Shown one piece after another: positions 10,004 to 22,259 of a stretch of DNA of 64,000 nt. The notes under the pieces were generated by a model. That model worked only from the letters and a program-made list of their open reading frames with translations, did not search any database and was not told the origin of the DNA. The translations under genes and the position numbers were made by a program. Numbering within the stretch: the first letter of the stretch is position 1; every line of letters begins with the position of its first letter. The DNA is from Phyto melanocephala (lineage: Eukaryota; Arthropoda; Insecta; Diptera; Rhinophoridae). The DNA lies in contig OW799236.1 of assembly GCA_941918925.1 (NCBI GenBank), positions 86,826,213-86,890,212 on the forward strand, given 5' to 3'.

Positions 10004-12152
10004 TGTTGTTTTTATCAGAAACATACCAGAATTAAAATATTGCTATTGCTTTCTTGAATTCGCTTTGATTTCAATTATTAATGCAGGGATGGAAAATGAG
10101 ATTTTGGTTTCGGTATTAAACAATTAAGTTGAGTGTACTGTTTTGAAAATAAATGTATAAAATTTATGAATATTTGTTGCTTTTGCACGATCTGTAATGT
10201 TTTTTTTTACAAATATATATCATTTTTTTAAATCAAATTTTATTAAATAAAACATATCACAACAACTTTTCCAACCCTGACATTCAAATTGGCCTTGACA
10301 GAAAACATACTCTAAAAAGTTTTTTTGTTGTAAAATGTAATGCTTGTATGAATATGCCTTGACCAGGCTTTAAATGTAAAATAAAATTTTTTCGTCTATA
10401 AAACTTTTTTGTCAATCACAACTGAAGGCGATCAAATAAATACTCATCATACTAATACTATAACAAAATATTTGGATTTTCATTAATCAGAACCGAATGC
10501 GTGTACTTGTAGCTCAAAATGCACGACACCAAAAACACACAGACGCTTGATGGTTTATTTGATCCTCTGTAGGGCACTTTAGTTTGCTGCTTTTAGAATC
10601 CAAATAAGCGCTTTAAAAGAAAAGTTTACCTGTATTGTATTGTAACAAACAAAACAAAAAAAAAAAATACACGTAAAATTTTCAGTCCAAGTAATCGTTT
10701 GGATTCTAAAAAAAAACGCTACATAAGATGAGGAAGTAAAAATGATTATAATTTATATAAGAATTTAAATGTCGAAAAGTCTTGTTTGCAGATAAAAGAA
10801 AATAATAATTTTATGTTTAAAAAAAAATTCTATAAAATATCACCTTGAGTCTTAAATTTGTTACTAAATATATTTTTCTTTTTAAATTGTTGACAAACAA
10901 AACTATAGAGTCTCCTTTAGGATACAAATATTAATAATCTAATAAGATGTCTCTTGAATTTTACTATAAAATTTCCATGAGTGTCAATTTGAGCAAATGG
11001 AAAGAAAAACACACAAAAAGCAACCAAATTCCAACCATATATGGATTTGAAATAAAATTTATTGCCATCATTGATGAATTTGAAATGTTTACAAATTGCA
11101 AAATGCAAAAAGCATAGAGAAAAGAAGTCTTGTCTTTCATGTCATGTGATACTGCTCTGCTCGTATGTACTTTTGTATGTAATTCATTGTGTGTATGTTT
11201 GCATGAGCAGAAAAGCCAGCTAAAATAGCCAACAACCGATATACAAATGTATGCAGTATGTATAGTCATTTACCAACCAGCCTCCAAACCATTGAACAGT
11301 TGTCGAGTCCATCACACATCGTCCAGTCATTAGGCAGAAACTTGCTGCCTTAGTAGCTTTCCAGGAGTAGTAAACACAAACACACACTCAAATTGGTTAA
11401 ACTTAAAATCAAGGCAGCTCCACAATACTGTTGTTCTAACAGCAACAATAAAAACACTACAAAATCGTAATGAACGAACGAACCAACGAAATGGACATGT
11501 TCTTATGCTGGAAACAAAGTGTTGCTGCTATAGCAGCAGGAGCAGTGGCAGCAGTTGTATGCTTAAATGCTTGCGCGAATTGATTTTTGGTGTAAACGAT
11601 GTGCAATTTTAATGGATTGCCAAACTGATAAGAAGTAAAAAAAAAATTTTTTTAAAAAACATTTGCTCTACCAAAACTACGAAAACAACACAGAGAATCA
11701 TCACACACAAATAAACTCATTCATTCAAATAAACATGAATAGTACTTTAGAAACTCTTGTCGTTGACTCTCGTCTTTTTAACTCATTCTACTGGCTCAGA
11801 ATCGAGCAAAAAAGTAAAAGGGATCAAAGTCATGTTACGACATTTATGGAAGTTTTAATTGAATCTACTTTGAGTTTGTCAAGCGGTAAAAAGTTGTTTT
11901 TATAAATTGCAACTCTTTTTATTGTGATTATATTTTATACAAATATTTTGACATAATGTTTGAGATTTTTTCGAAAATTTTAATTTGATGTTTATTAGAA
12001 GAGTGTGTTAAATGAAAATGGTTATTTATTATGAAGACAAATTTAACTGGGTTAATGACCTGCTTATTTCTGAACAAGAAACAAAGACTTCACTAGGAAC
12101 CAATTCCATAATTATTATAATGACTATAAATTAAAAAAAAAACTTAAAATAT
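10004..12152. other. AT-rich DNA without recognisable gene
   Basis: Contains A- and T-runs, a short CAG-rich patch near 11520-11560, and open frames with no recognisable domain. No transposon ends were noticed. Confidence 0.5.
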
Positions 12153-12155
12153 TTA

Positions 12156-12272
12156 GGGCCGTATCCATAAAAAATATTTTAGGTTTATTAAAGGCTTATT
12201 TGACAGATGTTGTAGAGACATTTGTCAAATAAGCCTTCAATAAACCTAAAATATTTTTTACGAATACGACCC
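12156..12272. mobile_element. 117-bp fold-back MITE with TTA target duplication
   Basis: The element is almost entirely a palindrome. The left arm starts GGGCCGTATCCATAAAAAAT and the right arm, on the other strand, starts GGGTCGTATTCGTAAAAAAT, with about 50 bp per arm and only a few mismatches around a loop of about 8 bp. TTA flanks both sides (12153-12155 and 12273-12275). TTA is the preferred 3-bp target duplication of PIF/Harbinger (TWA), so this is probably a Tourist-like MITE. It has no coding capacity. Its RNA would fold into a long hairpin. Confidence 0.85.
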
Positions 12273-12275
12273 TTA

Positions 12276-13600
12276 ATCAATAATTACATCGAAAGCCTTT
12301 TTCGTTTTTAAAGCGTATTATTTTCGTTGTTTTTTTTATGTTAAAATGAATGTGGAGACTTTCTTGCCACTTCAGGGCGAATGACTTCTTCGGCAGGGTA
12401 AGCCTGACGTATAACAACGGCCACAGAATTTTTGCATCAACATTTCTATTCACAGAAATTGGCCCAGTGATTTGATTGTCTAATGAGCTGTATCGCATAC
12501 CTTTTTGTTTGTCAAAGAAAAATGTTTTCAGTTACCATCCCATCACACTAGGGCTTAAGATTGTTATCAGTCATGTCTATTTAACTCATGTCGTAGAATG
12601 TAACTAACGGCTCATAAGTCTAACCAAGCACGGACTTTTTGTGGATGAAGACTTTTTAGAGAAATTTCCTCATTCAAAATGCAGAAATATTTGTTTATGG
12701 TCGTGGCTATTGAATATGGAAAATATTGAAAATTTCTTAAGCACACCACAATCTTCTTTACTACGAATGGCTAGCGACTACCGAATGGATAAATCAAATA
12801 AAGTCTAAGATCTACTGAAAAAAAAACGATATTGGACATTTTAAGATCTAGAAAACTCGCAGTGAGAGCATGAGCATATGATTTGTGGACTAGTCAGACA
12901 TTAAGTATTAACTCTTACCGTGCCTAAATAAGAAGCAGTCTCTTGAGTCATCTGTACTTTATTTTAGATTGGTATTAGAGTCTAGAAGAGTGAAATATTT
13001 ATTTTATTTGGTCCCCAATAGACTGACCTACTGACTGGTTTAGCTATAGCATTATCAATATCGGCAACTAGATGCAGCTAAGTTTGGTCGTGTCAGAGTA
13101 TTGCTATGTTGACTTGCACATCAGTATGTCGGCTGGTTTTGAGTTTCTAGTTCTTCTGGGAGTTGCTTATTGAGCTCGATTTTGCTTCTGCTGATGACTT
13201 GACGGATCGTTGTATTGTATAGGTTAAGGGAAAGCACTTTAGGGGCCATGTTACATATGGCTTCATAAGGATCGCAACTTTCATGCGATAATGCTAAGAC
13301 TTTGTTTTAAATCTGAGCTTGGCCTTCTTAATGGCTGGATATTGAACGCTTAAAACATTCTTGCATTAAATGAGATTGTCCACTATTTAAAGTGAATATG
13401 GAGAGGAACGTGAAGACGTACCTAATGCTGACAGAGTGTACCAAATATTGGAATATTAGTGATTAGGACGAGATGGGTACAATTCACAACGGTGCGAATA
13501 GGGACTAAAGCAGACTGTTGGAGGACAATTGAGTGTTAGCTAATTCTGTGCGTTTTCGCGTGCAGTATTCAATAGGAGAAGGACGAGACGTTAGTGGAGT
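12276..13600. other. No recognisable gene; possibly decayed LINE sequence toward the right
   Basis: The minus-strand frame 12277-12498 has no motif I recognise. From about 13380 rightward the base composition becomes less AT-rich and the sequence leads into a LINE RNase H relic, so part may be its decayed upstream region. I cannot align it by eye. Confidence 0.4.
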
Positions 13601-13645
13601 TAGCTCCCTTATGCAGTTCATCATGAAGGTTTTTACTGCCGGTGC

Positions 13646-14460
13646 TTGTTGGCTCTTCTGCAATTAACTGACCTGGGTTTGCTGGTATGTATTAGCATTG
13701 GCAGTCTGGGAGCGTACGTGTCCGTATATCAGACAGAGATGCTTGGATTGCTGCACGCGTTGGACCACTTGCTGGAAGATCGAGTGCAAGGGAAGAGAAT
13801 AATCATAGCACTTGATAACCAGTCTGTGATTAAATGCGTGCAGTGTACGGATGTGAACTCGAAACTGGTGCTTGAATGTGTTCTGAAACTCAATAGGTGC
13901 GCTTCTGTGAACGAGGTAACGCTAATGTGGGTTAGAGAACATGTTGGCATAGATGGAAATGAGGCGGCAGACGAACTTGCGAAAAAAGGAGCTGCTGTGG
14001 TATTCTGCGGACCGGAACCTAGAGTTGCTCTTGGGGATGGAATTGTGCTGACGAAGGTCCTACAATAGGTGGAATCTGTGAACCTAAGAGGGTGAATGGA
14101 GACGACCACATGTAGACAGTCACGTATAGTGCTCGGAAGGGCCCTTAGCAGGAATGCAGTCAAGGTACTCAGATATAATCGAAGGAGCTGGATAACTGTT
14201 TTGATCACTAGGCACGGAAACTTCAAATATCATCTGTACAGGATTAAGATTGTAGAATGTACCTTGCGACTGCTTAGACAACGGCGCATGTAGTATGCGA
14301 ATGTCCAGCAATGGCTAGTAGTAGACTTAGTACTACCGGCAGGCATACGTTGGATGTGAGCGATATGGGGGAAATGAGTCTAGGGCAGATGCTGGCGATT
14401 ACAAAGGACTCTATGATGAGGATTGCAGATAATCATCAGTCTACAATGTGAAGTCACAAA
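13646..14460 (+). pseudogene. LINE ORF2 relic: RNase H domain and C-terminal region
   Basis: The plus-strand frame 13646-14068 reads SLGAYVSVYQTEMLGLLHAL, IIIALDNQSVIKCVQ and VTLMWVREHVGIDGNEAADE. These are the second to fourth catalytic blocks of a type I RNase H (E in the QTE block, D in the ALDNQS block, D in the EAADE block), with His-Val-Gly preceding the last. The first aspartate block is decayed. After a frame change come RIVLGRALSRNAVKVLRYNR and HGNFKYHLYRI, the usual blocks before the terminal finger. This places it in the RNase H-bearing I/LOA/R1-like non-LTR group. It is a different family from LINE-A at 27.7 kb. Stops and frameshifts make it non-functional. Confidence 0.8.
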
Positions 14461-14504
14461 AGTCTAGAACAAACGACTGGGATGGCATGGGATTAAGTGA
14501 GGTT

Positions 14505-14536
14505 GGGGATACCGGGGACACTGCTTCGGTATCCCC
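14505..14536 (+). repeat. 10-bp perfect stem-loop in LINE 3' UTR
   Basis: GGGGATACCG (14505-14514) and CGGTATCCCC (14527-14536) form a perfect 10-bp stem around a 12-nt loop, shortly downstream of the LINE ORF relic. LINE reverse transcriptases often recognise a 3' stem-loop of their own RNA, so a role as the priming hairpin is possible but unproven. Confidence 0.6.
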
Positions 14537-14539
14537 CTA

Positions 14540-16790
14540 CATGTATATATATTGGCTGTTAAGGATTCAATATTATATTGCTAGCTCGGCACTTGCTGCT
14601 AATGGATTTGGAATACTGGTTTTTCTTATGACTCCTGTTGACGATATGATTTTTTACCTAGAAGTATTTTTAATTCTGATTACTTTGAATGACTGAGGGT
14701 CTCCTGTGAGGGGACTCATGGCTTTTGTTTATTTTTTGTTTGTGTTTCCATGGTTGAAGTGACATCATGTTATCAAAGTGTTGCTCGTAAGGCCGACTAT
14801 GCAATATTGTGTCGCTTGTACGTTTCTTGTTTTTGGTATGAGTAGAAGTGTCAGATAGTCTCCGCTTTCAAGTATTTCATGCTGCAATAGCATGGCTCCG
14901 AATTGGTACATGGCGAAATCTAATCCACAGGGGCACTGATAGATGCAACGTATTCACCCTGTGTAAAACCACTTATGGAATAGGTAACCGAGCCGGGTAT
15001 TAACACTTATATTAATCACAATCTCTCACTACTATTCGGAGCACTTAATTACGCCTTTAAAGTTCATTGTTCATTTACATTTAATATGCCAGCTTTCTTT
15101 AACTACTATTATAATTTATAACTTTTTTTTCTTTCAAATTATAAGGTGTCTGGCAATGTTTCTTGTTGTTGTTTGTACGCTATAATTGCTTTTTAATAAA
15201 TATTAATGCATTTGCAGGTTACCGAGAAATTGTGTAATTAACTCATTTAAATTTAATTAAAACACATTTATTAACAACTTAACGCAATTTCATTGTAGTG
15301 ATGTACCATTTTGCTGCATTTAAATTTAAAAAAATAATAATACACTTACATATTTTAAATACACACACACACACCCGTACATATGTGTGTGTTCATACAT
15401 ACACATAATAATAAAACAACTATAAATAATAAAAATAATGAAACATATTCTGACATTCAAAGTAAAATTGCATTTCTGAAAGATGATTTATGGCGTTAAG
15501 GCAGACACAATAAACATCGGAACTAAATGTATATTTTCAGCATAAATTAAATAATAATTTGTATTTTTGTTCTGTTGTAGTTGTGTTGTCTACAAAGAAG
15601 TTAAAAACATTTTAATAAAGTTCATAAATAAAAATTCTATAACAAGCTGTCTAAACAAAATAGAAAAGAGAAGTAAAAAAATCACACGCAATTTTATGTC
15701 TAATTTTATGGTTTTCATTTAAACTAGATGGAGTTTAAATGTAATTTTGTTGAAAACTTTAGAGAATTTAAGAAAATGAAATTACTGCAAATATAGGTGC
15801 AATTTTAATATTAGAAAAATAGTTATTGCTTTAACAATTAAGATAAATATTTCTTGTGTAACAGAAATAAGTTGATCTTAATACAAAATCGTTAATTTTG
15901 CACAAAATAGTGGCTAAAGAGTTGAGCCACTGATCAAAATAAATAAATGGATTCAACATCTATTTTCACTATTGGTATGGTCAATAAAGTCTTATTTCCA
16001 AGAGGTTAATAAATATCGGTTTCTCACACAGTATATTTACTAAGATGTAAAGTAAATTCTATAGGATTCGGTACTCTATAACCTCAATCTGGCAATTTTG
16101 GTCTTAGTGCGCTTGTATTCGGGACTCTACCTATACGCAAATTGAAAAAATTCCCCGAAACGAGGAAACTGAAGAAATCCTCGGAAAAAATCCAAACATT
16201 CTTGAAGACATTTATGGGTTGATAAATATATCAATTCGGATTTGATGTTGGAATGTATTTGACATTCTCAACCATCATGGATTGCATATCACTTAACACT
16301 GCTATTAATTCCAGGTCATTAGAGCCATGAATTTAATGAAAGTGCTGACTGCCGCGCAAATTGTGGAAAGGAATTGAACTTATAGCCTGAAAATGGAATT
16401 AATTTCAGTTGTAGGTAAGCCTTTTTATAGTATAACTTTAAACTATATTCGTGGTAAGCTGTCTAATCTCTTAGATTGTAAATTTGCTTCTCACTGTTGA
16501 TTAATTCAGAAGCTATGTCAGACACAACGTGCTTGCATTTCTTAACGTGTAGATTTACTATACGATTAGGCATTTAGGATCCATTGTCGCGAAGAGTACT
16601 AGTCTAGTATTGGCTAGACAAAGTACCAGTTTGGTACTTCTACTAAATTTTTATACGATTTTTTAGCAGATTTCTGACTGTCGAAATTCTACTATATTTT
16701 AATAAGATAAGAAACCTTTTCAGTAAATAACTCCCCATCCATATTAGACGAACATTTATTTAAAATTAGGTTAGATTGAAAACAAGGGGC
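14540..16790. other. No recognisable gene
   Basis: The first few hundred bases may be the rest of the LINE 3' region. A short CA-repeat lies at about 15360-15375. The remainder is AT-rich without motifs I can name. Confidence 0.45.
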
Positions 16791-16799
16791 ATCAGAAAC

Positions 16800-17590
16800 A
16801 CACTTCGCATGATCTACATATCGTTTTATCAGACAGTCCAATGCGGGCTAAATGAGTTCTCTTCTTCATGTGACCTATTACACTAGTTAATATCCTAAGT
16901 GTTGGTTTACACAATTTTAGAATCGCCTACACCATAGTGTGTTGGTTTTTGCCACTTTGTTGACGTCTTCTTCTTTCGCCCAAATTTTAAGTTAATTTTT
17001 TAACCTCAAAATGGCTTTGAATTTTAAAGAATTATCCCACTTCGGATATTTTGTTCATATTATATCTAGACGTTTACAACTCTCATGCAAGTTTATCTTA
17101 ATTTTACATTGCAGAATATACCGAGATTCTGTTCTTTCCTTAATAAGAGTCTTGATAACTGATTTGCTATCCATTAAAATACGAGTTGGAGTTTCATTAT
17201 CAGTTGCCTTTATCCGTTTAATGACTTCCGTAATTGCCATAATCTTTGTCTGAAAACAGTATTGCGATCTGATATACGGAAGTATTTACCTCTGGCTCGG
17301 TTTGTATCATAGAAACCCATTATAGTTCTCTCACCAATCTTTCATCCGCCCATATAAAGACCAAAGCCTTGGGTATTTCTTACCCATATTATTTCATTCC
17401 CTTCTGCTTCCTCTGGTATTATGGTGATGCAGTTAAGGCTCTCGTGTCTAGTTAAAATTTGGTCATACTACGTAATCTTTGTGATTGATTATTATTATTA
17501 TGATTATTCTTTATTAGCTGCTTTGTTGGTCTTTCACCAGCCATGCATCCATTGCCACTGATCAGGTAGATGCCAGGGCTGCTCAATATT
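16800..17590 (-). pseudogene. LINE-A relic (RNase H to C-terminus), decayed copy
   Basis: The minus-strand frame reads MAITEVIKRIKATDNETPTR and ILMDSKSVIKTLIKERTESR. This is clearly homologous to MAITEGIKWIKETNSETPIR and IFTDSQSVIKTLRKEKVESR in the intact LINE-A ORF at 27.8-30.2 kb. Sequence on both sides (16800-17010 and 17240-17590) aligns by eye with the downstream and upstream parts of that ORF, with indels and stops. The RNase H aspartate in the MDS block is kept. It is an old copy of the same family, in the same orientation as the young copy. Confidence 0.85.
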
Positions 17591-17599
17591 TCTCAGAAA

Positions 17600-18060
17600 T
17601 GGCCGAATGAGGACTTCCGTTCCGTTGCTTTGGTATCGTTCTGTTGTTGCGGTATATACATTGTTTTAAAAAAAGTGTCTTTACTTAACAAAATTTTTAA
17701 GTTTTTTTAATCTTACTGGCAGCGAAAGGCCGCCATGGCTACGTTTGCAGGCCTTTATTATTTTCATTAAATTTTTTGAACATATTCGGATGCATGAACT
17801 TGAGAACTTTACGAAGTCTTTCTTGGAGGTCTAGAATCGATTATGGGCCATTGGCATAAACCTTATCTCTCACGTAGAGAAATCAAAAAACAGTTGTTCT
17901 TTGTATTGAGCTTGAGATCACTTTCTTTTATAAAAAATAGTTATTTTATTTTCCGATATTTCGCTACCACATTGGGTAGCTTCTTCAGGGAAAGTTTTTA
18001 CAATTTTCAACAATTACCAATTAAAATATTAGAATTGTTCAAAAAACAAATTTTTTTAAA
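17600..18060. other. No recognisable gene; possible retroelement 3' motif
   Basis: On the minus strand around 17950-17990 the sequence reads CCTGAAGAAGCTACCCAATG then GGTAGCGAAATATCGG. This resembles the short conserved 3' motif seen in some Penelope-like elements. No reverse-transcriptase domain was found next to it, so the assignment is weak. Confidence 0.3.
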
Positions 18061-18062
18061 AA

Positions 18063-18258
18063 CAAGGCGGAAAAATTTTTTGTTTACATTTCAAATAACA
18101 AACGAAAATTCAAATACATATGTATGTATGTACATTTATCACAAAAAATATTTTTGTCAACAATTTTAAAATTTTTTTTTTTTTTTAAAGGCGGGAAAAC
18201 TATTTTTTGTAAACATTTAAAATATTATACAAAACAAAAAATTCAAAGACATATAAAA
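18063..18258. repeat. Diverged tandem duplication (125-bp period)
   Basis: Two stretches, starting AAGGCGGAAAAATTTTTTGT (18064) and AAGGCGGGAAAACTATTTTT (18188), continue with similar text (TTTACATTT / TAAACATTT, then AATTCAAATACATAT / AATTCAAAGACATAT). The units have diverged and contain a long T-run between them. Confidence 0.55.
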
Positions 18259-18359
18259 TATTACAAATTACAAAAACTGTTTAAACCCAGCCAGCAATTT
18301 TTGAAATTTATAATCAAATTCGAGTCTTTTTTAACTCCTCAGCGCGATTAAAAATGCAG

Positions 18360-20370
18360 AATATGAGCTCATTTTCTTATCGTAAAAGATACTTTGCTCG
18401 GGAGATAAGTGTCCCTAGCCGCGACTCTTCTTGATGTTTTATTAATGAAGTCCAATTAAAAAGATCGAAAACATTCATTTATTATAGAAATTAAAAAACC
18501 CTAGAGGTGTTTTATCTAAAAATCCCGGTGGAAAATTTTAATTTTTTATTCGAGAAATCAAACAGTCGCGAAAATTTTTACGCGAAAGGACTGACTGCGG
18601 GCCTTTAGAAATTCATACACAAAAAAATAAATATGAGTTTCACTCACGAAATAAATACTATTAATTAAAATTTTATTTTATTTTGCTCCAATCATCAAAA
18701 TGATACTATTAAAATTTTTCTGTTTTTCTGCAAATGTTTTGTCTAACCGAATTTGTTATCTATGCAACAATATTTATTCTTTTTCACGAATATAATGATT
18801 ATATAACCATATTAATAATCTCTTGTTTCGAATAAAAACTCTACATCACGAACAAGCTTAAATCGATAAAAGGTACATCGTTTAAAATTCAAAATATTCA
18901 AAGTGGCTGTGTTAAACAAATTATATACATACATTGGAAATGGAAATGAATCCAATGAACAACTGTCAAACGTAAAGTATTTAAAAGACGTTTTAACTCA
19001 CTGAAACTGATATGCAAAAAAAAAATTAAAATCTTGGTTTAATATCAAAGTGTCAAGCCGCAAAGTGGCAGAACAACACCAACACAACTGATTAAAATGA
19101 GATGTGAGAAAGACCCACGACGCATGTGGTTTAAGTCGTGATACATTTTAGCCAGGCAAGTGAATTACGTGGTACATTAAAGCCAACAAAAAACTTTAAA
19201 CATAAGCAAAGGGGAAAAAAGCATCAAGCAAATATGTCGACTTTAGACCTGGAAAATATTTGTAAAACACGTGTTTGTCTTAAGTGGAACTTGCAAACTG
19301 AAACCACATGAAATTTATCAAATAATTTCTACAATAAACCAGTTGGCAAAGGTCAGTTATGGTTTGTTTTTTTTTCTTTTGCAAAACAATTAAAATGTCT
19401 ATTGAAAATTTTATGACTTTAATAAACCTGCAAGGAAAATTTCGCACTCTATTGTTCGGCAAGAGAATTAAAGCATTAGGGTCAAATCTTACACTGCCCT
19501 GCTTTTCCCTTAAGTTCGTAATGATATCAGGCCAAAGCACTCTTCTAAACAAGGCACAACAAAAGGATTCCCCAACTTCGACAACTTAAAAGCACACACT
19601 CACACGCATACCCAACACCAATAATGAACTGTTTTTACTAATGAATTCAAAGACGAAGAAATCCTATTGTCAAGTCTATAATCAAATATCCATAACCCTT
19701 GCCCACTGCTGGAGTTTAACTGGAAATGCCCAAAATATGTCAAAGTGGTTGGCCAATGCAACCTAGCAGCATCAACTGAATAGAAAGAAGACAAATAGTA
19801 AAGGAAAGATTGCAAAGGTTTTGTTGTTTTACTACAGTAATGCTTCGGGTTTGGAAACTTAAACAATCATTTAGCAGGTTCCACAAGTCACAAAACAAAT
19901 GCAGCATTTTAAAGTGTTCAGTTTTGTAAATACAAAAGACATGACAGTGGGTGAAAGTATATGGCAGTTAATTCAACAAGTTAGATTTCTTAATGCATTT
20001 GTTAAAGTCCAATAAGTGATTTGTATGTGTCGGTGTGTGATTTGTAAAACTAAGTGTATGTGTGTGTGTGTTTGCTTGGTTTTCTGTTCTCTCTCTTATA
20101 CCAATTTGTTTTTGTATTGGGTGGTTTAGGTAATTGAAATGCTTTAAATTCCTAATTGAAATGGCAGAGTCTTGTTATAATTGAATGATTTCAATTATTA
20201 ATTGCACAGAGAGAAATTGCTTGGTATTAAATTTATTGCAAACACTTTAGCGCTAAAGAAGATAAGGCATCTAGACGATCTTTTCACATTGATTAGTATT
20301 ATGACAGAAGAGATTAAATGGAATATTTAATCTCATGGAATTAAATTAATATTAAATGGAATATAAAGCT
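18360..20370. other. No recognisable gene
   Basis: AT-rich sequence. The overlapping frames at 19280-19589 and 19600-19866 have no recognisable domains. A short GT-rich stretch lies near 20040-20072. Confidence 0.5.
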
Positions 20371-20375
20371 CATGA

Positions 20376-20870
20376 ACGAACGGGTTAAAGTGAAGGAAAC
20401 ATCAAGCTATACGAAAAGACCCACTTATTTTTCTGATCGCTTTTTGTTCAGTAGTATTCCGTTCAATGTTTGTTTCTTCAGATGTTTTTTATGTCAAGTC
20501 TTCGTTCGTTCATATATATTTATGTGTTTATTATGTTATGTTCTCTTATATCAGCTGAGAGTTTGTGTATTAGAGCTGTGTAGCTCTCGAATGAACGGGT
20601 TAAATTGAACGAAGTGATCCGGTTATTTTACTGAGCGCTTTTATTTCAAGGGTGTTCCCTTCAATATTTGTTATTTTATGTTAATTTCAGCGATGTCAAC
20701 TCACTGATTTTTGTACTGTTTTGAGTGAATTTTTTTTTTGCATGAATTCTTAAAAATACCATGTTGCCGTACTGTCGTTCAAAAATGATCGATTAAACGA
20801 ACGGATTTGCAAATCGAACGAAGATAAGCGATCACTGAAATTAACGATTTGGCACAGCTCTACTACTAAG
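20376..20870. repeat. Possible MITE region with repeated GAACG-rich units
   Basis: The motif GAACGGGTTAAA occurs at about 20378 and 20594 with related downstream text (CGCTTTTTGTTCAG..GTTCAATGTTTGT versus CGCTTTTATTTCA..TTCAATATTTGT), a diverged direct duplication of about 215 bp. In addition TAGAGCTGTG (about 20572) and its complement CACAGCTCTA (about 20855) form a 10-bp inverted repeat similar to hAT-like MITE ends. No 8-bp target duplication was seen. Confidence 0.4.
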
Positions 20871-20879
20871 TGCTATTGT

Positions 20880-21170
20880 TTGACGGTCGTTAATCTACCA
20901 AGTAGTAGTGTTTGCGGACTATTTAGCCTGTATAGAATAATTCCCGTTAAAGCTGTGATTTGTTGGATCAAAATTGTTCAACCGTGAATATGTCTACCTC
21001 CTACAAATGAACAAGAACTCTTCTCTTCGCTAATCTGCTCACAATACGGTTGCCTAACAATTGTTAGCAACTAGTTACCCATATGAGCTCAACAACAGTG
21101 GAATGTTTCATCATTCCATTTGGAGATGCCTGAGATAATAAAGATAGATGTTGAATAAGCATACGCCATC
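20880..21170. other. No recognisable gene
   Basis: No motif was recognised between the repeat region and the RTE-type LINE fragment. Confidence 0.4.
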
Positions 21171-21179
21171 TATTTGGTA

Positions 21180-21730
21180 TGCTTGACAAACAAGTTGAGC
21201 GAAGCACACGTCGGGACTCAGACGGTTAGCGAAAGAAGCACATGCTGCAGCTGCTACTAATCGCACTAGAGATCTTTATCGCATAACCAAAAAACTTACC
21301 AATAAATCGATTATCTCTGCGAGGCCACTAAAGAACAGAACGGGTGAACTTATAACATCAAAAACTGAGCAGATGGATATATGGTCTAACCACTATAAGA
21401 GACTTCTAGAGACAATAGCCTACCCGAATCAGAGTCTCTGTAACTGTGCCGAACATACAGTTAGGCCTGATATACCCGCGAATAAACCAACAGTGTTAGA
21501 AGTTGGCTACGCAATTTAAGCTTTAAAGAACAACAAGGCTCCAGGAAGCGACATCATAGCCCCAGAATTGCTAAAAGTAGATCCCGACGTCAGTGCACAA
21601 TTAATTCTCTCGATAAAAGAGACTTTTTGGAGAACAGAAAGTCTGCATGATTAGCTGAAGGAGGATATCATTGTCAAAATACCAAAGAAAGGTAATCAAT
21701 CGGAGTATTCCAATTGGAGAGGAACGACGG
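21180..21730 (+). pseudogene. RTE-type LINE fragment (start of reverse transcriptase)
   Basis: Plus-strand frames give TRDLYRITKKLTNKSIIS, RPLKNRTGELITSKTEQMDI and YKRLLET, then ALKNNKAPGSDIIAPELLKV, LKEDIIVKIPKKGNQSEYSN and WRG. This is the linker and first reverse-transcriptase blocks (KAPG, P.ELLK, IPKKG, WRG) of RTE-like and related endonuclease-type LINEs. Stops interrupt it, and the homology ends abruptly at about 21730. A second RTE-type piece covering the following RT blocks lies at 58.7-59.06 kb. Confidence 0.8.
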
Positions 21731-21739
21731 GAATAAATA

Positions 21740-22200
21740 TATTTATCTATTTGATAATATAAATACGATCGATAAAAACACAAATAATAAAATGTTCCAA
21801 GTATATCATGTGATATCTCAGCGAGTTTTCTGCTTGACTGATAAGCTTGCAAAATTTTAGAATGACATCCATTTGTCAAAAACTATAATGAAGAAGACAC
21901 CAAACAACCAATAACCCGATATGTCGGTGTTTATCTTAAGAGAGCTTCTTTCGCAATCGAGTCTATATCCACCAATAAATTTTGTAAAAAGTGCTAACTT
22001 CATCCTCTTTCTTATTGCACACATGGAAATATTACAATTTTATTATGTCGTCAGTAGGAAAATCGAAAACAATTTATTTCAAAGGAAATTTTTGTTAGTA
22101 TTTCTCCATTAAGTGCCGCTACCTTTTTCATCAGTGCGTAAGGGGAAGACTTGAAGAATCTGCTCCCGATAGAACTGCAATAAAAGCCAATTAAATAATT
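21740..22200. other. No recognisable gene
   Basis: AT-rich DNA. Frames at 21601-21879 and 21921-22112 carry no recognised motifs. Confidence 0.45.
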
Positions 22201-22208
22201 GCAAAATA

Positions 22209-22252
22209 GAGCCCTACAAAGTTGGACGTCTCATATAAAAATCACGGCTTCT
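22209..22252. repeat. Fragment shared with the MITE at 62.57-62.99 kb
   Basis: The stretch GAGCCCTACAAAGTTGGACG then TCTCATATAAAAATCACGGC is close to GAGCCCTACCAAGTGGGACA then TCTCATATAAAAATCATGCC at 62869-62909. That stretch is inside a TIR element, so this is probably a piece of the same family. Confidence 0.55.
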
Positions 22253-22259
22253 ACATGCG

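Noticed and set aside
12277..12498. 73-codon minus-strand frame with a protein-like look
   Set aside because: No motif I recognise, no splice support, and it starts at the edge of a MITE. Left unannotated.
13729..14226. 165-codon minus-strand frame
   Set aside because: Shadow of the plus-strand RNase H relic, which shows clear conserved blocks; this frame shows none.
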